This document shows, piece by piece, positions 1 through 10,865 of a stretch of DNA of 64,000 nucleotides. A model generated the notes under the pieces. That model saw nothing but the letters and a program-made list of their open reading frames with translations, did no database searches and was not told the DNA's origin. The stretch covers positions 34,606,001-34,670,000 of the forward strand of contig CM065397.1 in NCBI GenBank assembly GCA_033060915.1. Direction: 5' to 3'. Source of the stretch: Euryodendron excelsum (lineage: Eukaryota > Streptophyta > Magnoliopsida > Ericales > Pentaphylacaceae). The position numbers and the translations under genes are program-made. Numbering within the stretch: position 1 is the first letter of the stretch; every line of letters starts with the position of its first letter.

Positions 1-1266
1 CCACTTTTAAAAATCACACACACACTGCATATGCACTTGCATTCTGCATACTTGCATACCCTGATATGTCCTTTCGAATTAGAAAGGGGGAACGGTATAT
101 TGGTTGTAAGCAAGATGCTGTGTCAGTTTCTTCGCCTACGGCCTCTTGATGGTTCCCCCGCTCGGATCACCAACCGATCATGGCACCACCTCGGGGAATG
201 GGCCTAGGTTTGAAGATCTGGGGACCGAGCGTTTTTAGGACGCATTAGTCAACCCTCAACCTCATACTCATATAGATACCATGCATAGCCGAACCTCTGT
301 CGGATTTAAGACACGAGCACCGTATTCAAAATAACGAAGGAAAGGGCAACTGCTCTTACTTTCATTTATACCTGTCTATTCCTGTTGTTATAATGTCTGT
401 ATTCTTACTGTTATAATGACTGTCTAATTGCTCATGCATGCACATTTTATTTTGTTATTGCATTCCCTCTCCTTATACTCTTTGCATATCCATGTTCATG
501 CATTCAATATTTCATGTCAAGACAAGAGTTCCAAGTAACTCAAGTCACTGCATTCTCATGCATATGATCAACCTATTGATAGTGGCACCAAAGTCACTCT
601 CCCTTGCATTAAACCTACCCAAACCCTAAGGGTTCTTACGTAACCCTAAGGACTCATTGCATGCATCTCAATTCATTCCATGAGAGGGGCCCCAATCCCT
701 CTATGCTCACGGAGATAGGATTGCTAAGAAGACAAGGGCAATCAATCAACAAGGCCTCTCAACGACCTCCTCGACATCAAATCCAACAAAGGCGGATTCG
801 AAGACTCAAGAGTAGTTTAGGTTTTCCCTTTTGTAAAAGTAGATAGGTGGAAGTCCAAAGGAAGATGTTCCCCCTCCCCCTATTAAAATGTATTTCAATT
901 CTTTTGTATCTTAAACCCAAAATTTAATACACTTGTTTATTATTATTTTTTTTGAATGAATGCATGAATGGCTGAAGGTTCCTCCCTGACGGTAAGATGT
1001 CTGCATACAGGGGCAAATCTCCTATCTCCAAAAGTGAGCCATACATTATGACTAGTTTCCCTCCTAAAAAGGGACACCTTAGAACATGCATTGCATAAAG
1101 CTTTTTAAAAACCAGAAACTGACTTGAGACTTGTGTTTTTGTCTTTTTCTTTCTTCCTCTTCCATTTCTATTTACAGAAGTCACCTTGCACTGAGTTAAC
1201 ATTGCTCCTAAAAAAGGGCAACATCCACCTAGGGATCCCATTATCACCCGGTAAAGAGCATCATTA
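1..1266 (+). other. 5' leader of Tat-like retroelement A
   Basis: This is untranslated leader upstream of a gag frame. It aligns by eye with the leader of element B (about 17536 onward) and, reversed, with 61249-62960: the same CA-rich start, the blocks around 'GGCACCACCT', 'GGGCCTAGGTTTGA' and 'GACCTCC', and the same order. The 5' LTR and primer-binding site of element A lie left of the window. The leader ends in a strong pyrimidine tract and AG at 1176-1177, 89 nt before the gag ATG, so it may be partly intronic. No coding sequence is supported here. Confidence 0.75.
1145..1177 (+). promoter_or_regulatory. candidate 3' splice site before gag
   Basis: A run of T and C (TTTTTCTTTCTTCCTCTTCC) is followed by TTTACAG at 1171-1177. 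The first AUG of the gag frame is 89 nt downstream. Comparable tracts ending in AG occur at the same leader position in element B (AG at 19051-19052) and in element C on the minus strand (AG at 61250-61249). The partner donor would be the AAG|GT in the LTR. The motif is seen; splicing is inferred. Confidence 0.5.
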
Positions 1267-3272
1267 ATGGCTGCTAACCTTGAAGATTCTTCTCAGGTCT
1301 CTCGAGAGGAAGTCAACGAAATAAGGACTAAGATGGATGACATGCTCAAACTCATTCAAACTCTAGCCATGAAGGATACTACCGCAGTCCTGTCATCATC
1401 TATGACTTCATCTAAAGACCTTAAACCCGCTAATCACAGAATCATGCTTTAGTTTGACAATGCTGGGAGGACTAAGGAGGACGCCAAAGGGGTCAACACT
1501 GAAGAAGAAGAGACCATATTGCTTTCACCTGCTATAAAGAAGGCCTCTCTAGATCCTCTCAGTTTGAAAATCCAAGGATTAGAAAATTTGTTGCGAAGTC
1601 TCCATGGCCATGATGCTTACGGGTTCACTTCTTATGATGAGCTCTGTTTCTTTCCTGACCACCCGAGACCTGCTAAGTTTAAAATGCCTGACTTCCAGAA
1701 GTACGACGTTACCGGTAATCCCATTGCTCATCTTCGTCTATATGCTGGAGCGCTTAGTGGACATGGCAACGACCCGAAGCTCCTTATGCAGTTATTCCAA
1801 CACAGCCTCACAGGGTTGGCTCTGCAATGGTTTGCTCAACTGGACTTGAGAAAGATCACCACCTGGATGGTGCTAGTCAATGCATTCAAAGCCCAATACC
1901 GTCACAACATCGACCTCACTTCCGATCGCTGGTCCTTAATGACGATGAGCATGGGTGAGAAGGAGAGCTTTAAAGCCTATGCTCTGAGATGGAGGGAGGC
2001 CGCTGCACAAGTAAACCCCCCGTTGGAAGAGAAGGAGTATGTACAATTGTTTGTACATACTTTTCAAGGTATATTTTACGAGAAGCTCTGCACATGCATA
2101 GGAAAAAGCTTCTCCGAGCTTATCATGCAGGGAGAGATGATAGAAAATGGCCTCAAGACAAGAAGAATCACAGATCCCTATGCTCAGACCGGGGAAAATA
2201 CTACCAACATTGCCAAGAAGGTGGCTACTACAAGGAGCACGATCAGGAAGGAAGGCAAAGTGTCCGCTATTCTGCCTAGCCAACCCCCCCAATATCGACC
2301 CCGCTACAATCACCCCTAGTCTTGCCCTTGCCCACCTTGACCATGCTTGCTCCAACCCTTAACTATGGCCTCGCTGGGGCACGACCCAACTTTAATAGAC
2401 CTGCTCGATGCATCCGTACCTTCAACGCCTTAGCCTAAGCCCAAACCGAGGCTTACCATAGCCTTCTGAAGAACAACATCTTGAAACCCGTGCCTGCTCG
2501 CTCACTGCCAAGCCCTCTACCCCCAACCTTTAATGCTACCCTTACATGTGAGTACCATTCAGGTGGCCAGGGGCATGATACCAAAAGCTGCTTCGCTCTC
2601 AAACACATGATCCAAGACCTGATCGATAACAAGACCATTGATCTGTAGCCGGTAAAACCAGCTCGTACTCCCAATGTGACCACCAATCCTCTGCTGGATC
2701 ACACCATCAATATGATACTAGTAGAAATGGAGGGCGAGGGAGAGTTTGACGAGCCTGAGACCGAGGATTATGAGGACGATTGGGAGACCGAGGAAGAAGA
2801 TGACTGGGAGGAGGATCTCCCATTATGCCCAATTTATCTCTATAACCCTGATGAGGTGCCTGATGCTTCTGACTGGCCCATTGAGGAGCCAATGTTCCTG
2901 GGAGATGAGACTACTGAAAACATGGTTGTTGATGGATAGGGTGCTGAGTTTCTGCATCCAAAATATGCCATGGCCGAACGTCATTTACTAGAAAACCCTT
3001 GGCCCACAAATGAGTACAACTATGAAGAAATGAGCTGGGGTATAGAGAAGCCAAGAGCACTGACAGAACCTTTCGAGTTGGAAGGGGGTGAACTAGTCAC
3101 CTTGTTTACAGAAGAATCCGCTGCAAAGGAAAAGAAGGAGGCTGACAATCGCGCCAGTAGCATCAACATCTTCGTAGCCCAAGGAGAATCCGTTACTTGT
3201 CTCGCCTTGACCGAGGATCTAGGTCGCAAATGGAGCATCGAAGATGTGAGAATTGTCCCAAGACCTTACTAG
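1267..3272 (+). pseudogene. gag: Tat-lineage Ty3/gypsy gag, broken
   Basis: Gag is the structural capsid/nucleocapsid polyprotein that packages retrotransposon RNA in cytoplasmic particles. From ATG 1267, an in-frame TAG (1450-1452) separates a short coiled N-terminus from the main block. The retrotransposon gag domain lies at about residues 172-275, with recognisable LTGLALQWF, NAFKAQY, ESFKAYALRWREAAAQV and FYEKL segments. The frame stops at 2317-2319 and resumes in another phase, so there is one frameshift between about 2280 and 2400. After it comes a zinc-knuckle-like C-H-H-C block (CEYHSGGQGHDTKSC near 2552-2596), then an acidic region. Further stops are at 2436, 2646 and 2937; the frame ends at 3270-3272. 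No protease or RT follows. The ATG is chosen because the leader AG site lies just before it. Lineage assignment rests on remembered Tat gag motifs. Confidence 0.85.
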
Positions 3273-5234
3273 AAATGGATTCCTTGCACGAGCGTACAAG
3301 AAAGGGGTGTTTTTCCCTACTTTCTTTCTATCCCTTTTACTTCATGTCTCTAAATTAATGTTTTGCATTCTCTTAATTGCTTAAGAACTCTATGCTTTCC
3401 ATAAAAATAATAATAATAATCAAATGACAGTTTTTTATTCCATTGTTGTTGTCTTGTCTGGCCCTGGGAATGGTAGCTACTTCCTCCGCAAGGGGCAAGG
3501 TGTATCTTATGGAATGATCTGACTTGAAGGGATGATAGCATGAGTTAACCACTCACCAAATGATCAGCTTTCCAGAGAGAGAGAGGATAAGGATGAGGGA
3601 GGATATTACCCAAAGGCAGCACTTGCAAGACTCTGCAGCTAAGCGATGTATGGCCAGTTTATCAAAATGAAGAGGAGCCATCTTTCACTTCCCCACATAT
3701 AAATAAAAGGAATGAATCATTAAATGAATAAAAAACTGTATTCATATTCCCTTTGTTTAACCCCTAGTGCCTCGCAGAAAGCGAAAATTTCCTTTGTTAA
3801 TCCCGATCCAAGACTGTCCTCCCCACACTAGGGCAGACAATAGTTGAGAACTCTATGAGTGGTGTCCACCACTGTCATGCTAGGATAGTGTTGAAAGCTC
3901 TATAGATAAAACAATCTAATTCAAAGTGAAGAGAGGCCCTCATTTCATCTCCCATACAGTCAAAAGCAACCCCTTGTCAAACCTATTTGAGCCACTTATC
4001 CCTTTTTCGAGAAAACCCCAACTTAGGGATCACCGCCCACATTGGGTATATTGAACCACCAAGGAGAAGGTCTGCAGAAAAGGGGTCGAAGAACTAGTCG
4101 TTCCATAAAAGAAAAGAAAGGAAAAAGCAAAGGAAAGGAGTTGCCGAGGGGCAAGAGGCTAAAAAAAAAAAAAAACCATGATTCTAAGGAAAGGCCTAAA
4201 GGAGCCATGATTGAGTCATCTTCAAAAGCATATAAGAAGATCAAATGAGAAGAAAGTCATATTTATCTCAAAAAGTATAGAGAAAGGGTGAAAGAACAAG
4301 ATCATTTTCACCCTGAGAAGTATATGGTCAAAAGCAAGAAGGAAGTTCAAAGGTGATCCTAGGTTATCAAAAAACTAAGTAGAAATGATAGGTTTGAGCC
4401 TTTACCTTTTCTTGTAAAACCCCGAAACCATGGCCTACGTTATAACCATATTAAAGTCCCCTCTGATTGAAAGAAGATTCCTTGATCTAAATGAGCTAGA
4501 CACGCTTCCAAAGCTGAGGAAGGATGCTAATCCTACTGAAAAGTAATCAAGGATGATATGGATCTAAACCTTATCGAAAACAACATCGAATTTGAGCCTA
4601 CATATCCCATTGTTTCTAAAACCCCATAACCTAGCCTACATTACGGTCCTAAACAAAGTTTCCTCGGAGTGAAATGACTGGCCATTTATCGCTCTACCAA
4701 AGGTCAGGTAAGCTGTTGCTAAAACCCCGAGAGTGGAGAGTCTCAGCCCAATAACCCTATACACTAACCCTAAGACAGAGAGTTGGAGGCGATCAAAAGG
4801 TTGAGAAAGGTGCGAAATGCTATCATCCAGTCAAGATGGGGCTGAGCCAGAAGAGAGGTTAAATCCCCGAAGAGGAGGGAGTTACCATTTCCAAGACTAC
4901 AAGTCTAACAGCTCCCTGTGTCATTCTATTAACATATTTCTAACTTGTGTATATGCTAAAAAAACAAAAACAATCAGCATGGGCTTTGCACACATAGTAT
5001 ATAACTCCCTGTAGAAATAGAAGTCATCAACATCAACTCATGTAATAGACATTTAACATCATCATACATCACATACATATGATCATATGCCTAGCTGTAA
5101 AGATCATAAATGTAGCTGTCTAAGCACCATAAATATCCATTCTTGTACAAAATATCAAAATAAAATCGTCTAACATAAATACATCTCAGGGACAAGGGGC
5201 AAAAGAAGATCAAAGTCTCCACAAGGGGCATACA
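3273..5234. other. non-coding internal spacer of element A
   Basis: About 2 kb lie between gag and the antisense PMD gene, where an autonomous Tat element would carry pro-RT-RNaseH-INT. No such motif is visible in any frame. It contains an ATA/TAA microsatellite near 3403-3420, poly(A) at about 4161-4173, and two related blocks near 4410-4500 and 4610-4690 ('AAAACCCC.AAACC..GCCTAC.TTA'). Parts match element B by eye: 3935-4060 corresponds to 20310-20410 plus 22571-22600, the two sides of the solo LTR in B. It is therefore conserved family sequence rather than random filler. Confidence 0.6.
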
Positions 5235-7080
5235 TCACAGGTCAAAATCGATATCATCTAGATCAAAATCCCCGAAACCCGGCATCGGAGGAGGGGGATA
5301 ACTACTTGAAGCACCACCATCCTACAAGGAAGATAGAACCGAAATCAGCTACATACAAAAGGAACTAAGCAACAGCAGAGCAAGAAGAAGCAGAGAGAGA
5401 ACAACATACCCCCCCACCGCCCAACTGAGATAATCGAGCTGTCAAGGAAGCCACCTTGGCCTGGTACTAATCCCGCTCCATCTGGTACTGATCTCTCTAG
5501 TCTCTCATAGCAGTAAACTCAGCCTGGGGCATGTATCCTCCGGCTCAGCGCCACAAGTCAACCACCTCCTGGCCAACAGCGTACCTGTCGACCACTACCT
5601 CAAACTGGGTGAACGCACCGACCGAATGAGCCCCAAAGTGTGCAGCATAATCTATATCCGGAGGAAGCAAGAACTCGGCACCTGGCTGATGCTCCTGGTA
5701 AGGGATAGGCACACCCGCTACTAGGGCTCCAAACATATACTCAAGCGGAGCTCCTGCTGATCGGAACTCCTCATGAAATTGCCGCCAGTGTCGCTCTCCG
5801 AGATAGGACTCCCAAGTGTCATCACTGAGAAAAGCAGCTCTCGACAGGGACAATGGGACCAAGTACAGGACTATCTCATAATGGACTGATCCAATGAAGG
5901 GCCACCAGGTCACATCCCTCTCCTCAATCAGCTCCAGGTTAGCCCGGAGCATCACAAATTCAGTAATCTCCGATCGCTGGGCTACCCGATCACGAGCTCA
6001 CCTCAAAGCACGAGGATAGAGGTCATCCTCAACAACTGCAGGGCGACGCACTGGCAGGTACTCGTAACTCCACCAAATAAGGAAAGTCCAAAAGCTAGTC
6101 ATGCTGCCCCAACGAGAAGAAGTCCAAACCCGCATTGATTGAAGAAAGCAGCCAAAGGAAAAGGACCCCTAGTCCAACTCAGATAAGGCTCCAAGATCGG
6201 TTATTATACTCACCAGACGACACGGCACGAGTGACTTGTTGTTGTTGCAGAAGTAGCTAAAGATGATATACAAAACAAGTCGCCGTCTCATGATGTCCCG
6301 CCTGGCAGGCAATGGCTCAGTAGCAAAAGTACGGTCATCCTGACTGATCCACGAGACTGGGAAGGCAGAACGCTCAGGAGGAGGCAAGTCTAACAGCAAA
6401 CAGGCCTCGTCCCTACTAACTGGATGTAGGGTGATCCACCGGCCGACAAAAGAGAGCCCTGTAATAATCGCCCAATCCAAATGAGTAGGACCTAACTCGA
6501 AGCCGACAAAATGAAAGGTTCCGGTCTCCCCGAACCACCTATCAATAAGTGCCAGTACCAAATTCCGGTTCAGGCGGTTAGCCTATAATCCCATGAAGGT
6601 GCCGAATTCGATCTCCCCCAAGAAGGCGCGGTATGATGGGGCAGCCCGCTGCATGGTCACAAAAACCTGATAAACAGCCCCTCTAAATGCTGTATGTACC
6701 CGCGGAGGAGGCAAATGCTGCCTAGAATACACGCTAGGGTGATAGGCAAGATCCCCGAGTGGTGGTACGTCTGGTATCTGCAGATCTCCCAAGTCGGCAT
6801 CCGTCTGCCTGTGCCTGAAAGAAGCTCTCCCATAACCGGTCACCTGATCCCCGAGGCCCGGTACCTCCTCCTTAACATCAATCTCCTCGGCAAAAGCCTG
6901 CTCAACCGGAGGAAAAGGGTCGACAGGTAGCCTACTCCCCTACCCACTCTGACTGGAGGAGGATCGTCCGGTAGATCGTCGACTACCTCTAGATCGACTA
7001 GAGTCGCCAGTAGAATCTGTCCGGGCTGCCTTCCCCGAACGGCGCCTCCTCTCAAAACCGTCATCACCCGTATCTGCCAT
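5235..7080 (-). pseudogene. plant mobile domain (PMD) protein, antisense in element A
   Basis: This is an antisense frame of about 585 codons, with no frameshift but seven in-frame stops: TAG 6942-6940, 6585-6583, 6171-6169, 5499-5497, 5469-5467 and TGA 6000-5998, 5547-5545. The ATG at 7080-7078 opens a basic, serine-rich N-terminus (ERRRRSGK, SRSRGSRRS; NLS-like). Residues about 130-500 resemble the plant mobile domain of MAIN/MAIL-type proteins: ALIDRWFGETGTFHF, LDWAIITGLSF, WTFLIWWSYEYLPVRRP, DVTWWPFIGSVHYE. A short Gln/Glu-rich helical stretch follows, then an 88-bp intron (5322-5409, phase 0) and a 28-residue acidic tail ending in TGA 5237-5235. PMD proteins occur both as host genes and as passengers of plant transposons. 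Extra, often antisense, ORFs near the 3' end are known in Tat-lineage elements. The position next to the 3' LTR supports passenger status. Function in the element is unknown. Confidence 0.85.
5322..5409 (-). other. intron in the PMD pseudogene
   Basis: On the minus strand exon 1 ends at 5410 and the intron opens with GTATGT (5409-5404). It closes with TTCCTTGTAG (AG at 5323-5322) after a T-rich tract. Removing it keeps the phase and gives a proline-rich then acidic tail (PPPPMPGFGDFDLDD) to the TGA at 5237-5235. The intron is antisense to the genomic RNA, so it would not be spliced out during retrotransposition. Confidence 0.7.
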
Positions 7081-7081
7081 C

Positions 7082-7935
7082 CTGAAAAGGTAAGCCAAGG
7101 TAAGAGGTATTAATATATCAAGTAGGCAAAATAAACAACTAAATAATGAAATAAACAAAGATTTCAAATGATAAATCAAAAACAAAATTTCTACCCATTT
7201 CGATTTTCCAACCTCAAATCAAATCTCAAGGGTTTTTCCGTCTTTTTCCTTCAAAAAGATTTTATTTTTAAAACTTTAACCAACTCTTTCCATAATTTCT
7301 AAAAAATTTCGGCAGAGTCCCATTTGAAAATGGCCCCTACAACACCCATGACATCAACACAAAACACAAAACGTGCACTTCACTTTGTCACAATCACATG
7401 ACATCAGCACCCATGCACGCTTTTTAATTTTTCAAAATTTTCAAAAACACATGTTTTATTTCTCCGATAAATCCTTGGTTTTCAAAAAAATTCTTTAAAC
7501 TCCTCAAAATTGTTTCAAATGTTTTTCAAAAATATTCCTACCTTTTTCAAATTTTAAACTCTAAAAATCCCATCAATTTCTTGAGTTTTCTCATTTTTCT
7601 AAATTTGCTTAGTATTTTCCTATTTTTCAAAAAATTAAAAATTCACCGAGTTTTCAAAAAATCACAAAACTTCATACGGTTGTTAAATACATTTTTCGAA
7701 GGCACATTGCACAAAAACAACCCAATGCCCAAGTCTGTAGGAACAAATTTTCTATTCCTGCAGAAAACCCTCTTCGCATAATCATGAAAAATCATTCAAA
7801 TTCAATCAAACAACCATCAAAATGCAAAAACAACATCACCAAAGTGTTCAAAACATATCAAAACATCAAGTTCCACTATTCACGTGATTCAAACGAAGTT
7901 TTACACATAAAAATCAACAAAATTTGAAAACCCAC
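7082..7935 (-). other. candidate 5'-UTR intron of the PMD gene
   Basis: The minus strand has a donor CCAAAAG|GTGGGTTTTC (GT at 7935-7934) and an acceptor CTTACCTTTTCAG (AG at 7083-7082) one base before the PMD ATG. The 854-bp interval is AT-rich, with no reading frame I believe. In element B the corresponding site keeps CAG|GATGG (near 24733-24741) although the coding region is lost. The motifs are seen; use as an intron is inferred. Confidence 0.5.
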
Positions 7936-8383
7936 CTTTTGGAACTTCTCCAGCAAAATCTTCTCTTCCAGCGACTCTTCCGGCGACGTGGTCTCCCTCC
8001 GGCAATCACCCGTGGTCCCCAAGAAGTGCTCCTTCAAGGTTCAAGTCGATTTCCACTCGAAAACTCTCGGATTCTCCAAAAACTCTTCAAATCCCGTAGG
8101 TGTTCGAACCAGGAAACTTTTTGGTTTTTATCCTAAGCCTAGCGCCAATAGCAGAGGCGCCAAGGGTTTTCTAACAAAGGCGCCACTACTAGTGGCGCCA
8201 GTTATAAATTTTGGACAATTTTGCCCTTTTTCCCGCCACAACTCATTTTCGAGGGCCTTTCTGGCCCGCTATCTGTCTTCCTCCCCTATTGTCGAAAGAT
8301 TTCTAATGTTCGTCCCTCCGACTGCCTCGCGGTCAACATAAGACTCTTACTTCTATCGTTTTCTGTCTTTAACAAGCAAAGAC
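7936..8383. other. 3' internal region of element A
   Basis: The sequence between the PMD intron donor and the polypurine tract includes a candidate non-coding first exon of PMD (about 8115-7936, minus). It then has a block (about 8315-8383) shared with elements B and C just upstream of their PPTs, recognisable by GACTGCCTCGCGG, 'CTTACTT.TATCGTTTTCT.TCT' and 'AAGCAAA'. No plus-strand gene is supported. Confidence 0.55.
8101..8210 (-). promoter_or_regulatory. candidate antisense promoter for PMD, with LTR-like dyads
   Basis: Positions 8179-8199 form a perfect dyad: arms GGCGCCACT and AGTGGCGCC, spacer ACT on the plus strand. Read on the minus strand, about 8201-8130 resembles the upstream promoter block of the LTR (11825-11925): the dyad, then TTGGCGCC, then CTGC.ATTGGCGCTAGG. 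A weak ATAAAAA (about 8134-8128) sits where the LTR has TATAAATA. The donor of the candidate 5'-UTR intron is about 195 nt further on. A plus-strand TATAAAT at 8203-8209 is also present, so the direction of any activity is not certain. Confidence 0.5.
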
Positions 8384-8400
8384 AAAAAAAGAGAGGCAGC
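8384..8400 (+). other. polypurine tract (PPT) of element A
   Basis: AAAAAAAGAGAGGCAGC lies directly before the LTR start TGTAAGCACC at 8401. The same tract precedes the LTRs of B (25846-25862) and, on the minus strand, C (46962-46943). Plus-strand DNA synthesis would be primed here. Confidence 0.8.
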
Positions 8401-8494
8401 TGTAAGCACCCCATTTTTGACCGCTCGGCAGTCTACACTCCGTCCACACTTGTGTTCAAGTCATTGTGGGCGTATTCCAATCGAAACCAACTTT

Positions 8495-10426
8495 CCAATC
8501 CCTCTCTCGAGACAGTTTATTGCTCGAGACGGTTCCAATCCAGGCACGTATTTTCCAAGATGGTAAGACCCCTTTCCAATCCCTCTCTCGAGACAGATTA
8601 TTCCTCGAGAAGGTTCCAATCCAGGCACGTCTTTTCGAAGACGGTAAGTCCCCTTTCCAATCCCTCTCTCGAGACAGTTTATTCTTCGAGACGGTTCTAA
8701 TCAGGCACGTCTTTTCGAAGATGGTAAGACTCCTTTCCAATCCCTCTCTCCAGACAGCTTATTCCTCAAGACGGTTCCAATCAGGCACGTCTTTTCGAAG
8801 ACGGTAAGACCCCTTTCCAATCCCTCTCTCGAGACAGTTTATTCCTCGAGACGGTTCCAATCCAGGCACGTATTTTCCAAGACGGTAAGACCCCTTTCCA
8901 ATCCCTCTCTCAAGACAGATTATTCCTCGAGAAGGTTCCAATCCAGGCACGTCTTTTCGAAGACGGTAAATCCCCTTTCCAATCCCTCTCTCGTGACAGT
9001 TTATTCCTCAAGACGGTTCTAATCAGGCATGTCTTTTCGAAGACGGTAAGACCCCTTTCCAATCCCTCTCTCGAGACAGTTTATTCCTCGAGACGGTTCC
9101 AATCAGGCACGTCTTTTTGAAGACGGTAAGACCCCTTTCCAATCCCTCTCTTGAGACAGTTTATTCCTCGAGACGGTTCTAATTAGGCACGTCTTTTCGA
9201 AGACGGTAAGACCCCTTTCCAATCCCTCACTCCAGACAGCTTATTCCTCAAGACGGTTCCAATCAGGCACGTCTTTTCGAAGACGGTAAGACCCCTTTCC
9301 AATCCCTCTCTCGAGATAGTTTATTCCTCGAGACGGTTCCAATCCAGGCACTTATTTTCGAAGACAGTAAGACCCCTTTCCAATCCCTCTCTCGAGACAG
9401 ATTATTCCTCGAGACGGTTCCAATCCAAGCACGTCTTTTCGAAGACGGTAAGTCCCCTTTCCAATCCCTCTCTCGAGACAGTTTATTGCTCGAGACGGTT
9501 CCAATCCAGGCACGTATTTTCCAAGATGGTAAGACCCCTTTCCAATCCCTCTCTCGAGACAGATTATTCCTCGAGAAGGTTCCAATCCAGGCACGTCTTT
9601 TCGAAGACGGTAAGTCCCCTTTCCAATCCCTCTCTCGAGACAGTTTATTCTTCGAGACGGTTCTAATCAGGCACGTCCTTTCGAAGATGGTAAGACTCCT
9701 TTCCAATCCCTCTCTCCAGACAGCTTATTCCTCAAGACGGTTCCAATCAGGCACGTCTTTTCGAAGACGGTAAGACCCCTTTCCAATCCCTCTCTCGAGA
9801 CAGTTTATTCCTCGAGACGATTCCAATCCAGGCACGTATTTTCCAAGACGGTAAGACCCCTTTCCAATCCCTCTCTCAAGACAGATTATTCCCCGAGAAG
9901 GTTCCAATCCAGGCACGTCTTTTCGAAGACGGTAAATCCCCTTTCCAATCCCTCTCTCGTGACAGTTTATTCCTCAAGATGGTTCTAATCAGGCATGTCT
10001 TTTCGAAGACGGTAAGACCCCTTTCCAATCCCTCTCTCGAGACAGTTTATTCCTCGAGACGGTTCCAATCAGGCACGTCTTTTTGAAGACGGTAAGACCC
10101 CTTTCCAATCCCTCTCTTGAGACAGTTTATTCCTCGAGACGGTTCTAATTAGGCACGTCTTTTCGAAGACGGTAAGACCCCTTTCCAATCCCTCACTCCA
10201 GACAGCTTATTCCTCAAGACGGTTCCAATCAGGCACGTCTTTTCGAAGACGGTAAGACCCCTTTCCAATCCCTCTCTCGAGATAGTTTATTCCTCGAGAC
10301 GGTTCCAATCCAGGCACTTATTTTCGAAGACAGTAAGACCCCTTTCCAATCCCTCTCTCGAGACAGATTATTCCTCGAGACGGTTCCAATCCAAGCACGT
10401 CTTTTCGAAGACGGTAAGTCCCCTTT
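8495..10426 (+). repeat. two 966-bp higher-order repeats
   Basis: Copy 1 (8495-9460) and copy 2 (9461-10426) align end to end without gaps, each holding 15 minisatellite units. Comparing row by row I find four differences, all transitions, at copy-2 positions near 9672, 9820, 9894 and 9980. The boundary shows as a switch from TTATTGCTCGAG to TTATTCCTCAAG after copy 2. Confidence 0.85.
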
Positions 10427-10865
10427 CCAATCCCTCTCTCGAGACAGTTTATTCCTCAAGACGGTTCTAATCAGGCACGTCTTTTCGAAGACGGTAAGAC
10501 CCTTTCCAATCCCTCTCTCGAGACAGTTTATTTGCCAAGCGGTTCTAATCAGGCACGTCTTTTTGAAGACGGTAAGACCCCTTTCCAATCCCTCTCTCGA
10601 GACAGTTTATTCCTCAAGACGGTTCTAATTAGGCACGTCTTTTCGAAGACGGTAAGACCCCTTTCTAATCCCTCTCTCGAGACAGTTTATTCCTCGAGAC
10701 GGTTCTAATCCAGGCACGTCTTTTCGATGACAGTAAGACCCCTTTCTAATCCCTCTCTCGAGACAGTTTATTCCTCGAGACGGTTCCAATCGGGCACGTC
10801 TTTTCGGAGACAATAAGTCCCCTTCCCAATCCCTCTCTCGAGACAGTTTATTCCTCAAGACTGTC
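8495..10865 (+). repeat. 64-bp minisatellite in U3 of LTR A
   Basis: About 37 head-to-tail copies of a ~64-bp unit built from CCCCTTTCCAATCCCTCTC, TCGAGACAGTTTATTCCTCG, AGACGGTTCCAATC and AGGCACGTCTTTTCGAAGAC. Each unit has two dyads: TCTCGAGA and a hairpin with stem CGTCTT/AAGACG and loop TTCG. About seven degenerate units of the same repeat occur in LTR D. Open frames on either strand are by-products of the period and are not genes. Confidence 0.9.

Noticed and set aside
5235..7080. PMD frame as a functional host gene
   Set aside because: It has seven in-frame stops and sits between gag and 3' LTR of a retroelement in the antisense position used by passenger ORFs.
8495..10865. CRISPR-like alternation of conserved and variable segments
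   Set aside because: The unit is continuous with no unique spacers, the DNA is plant, and the array lies inside an LTR.
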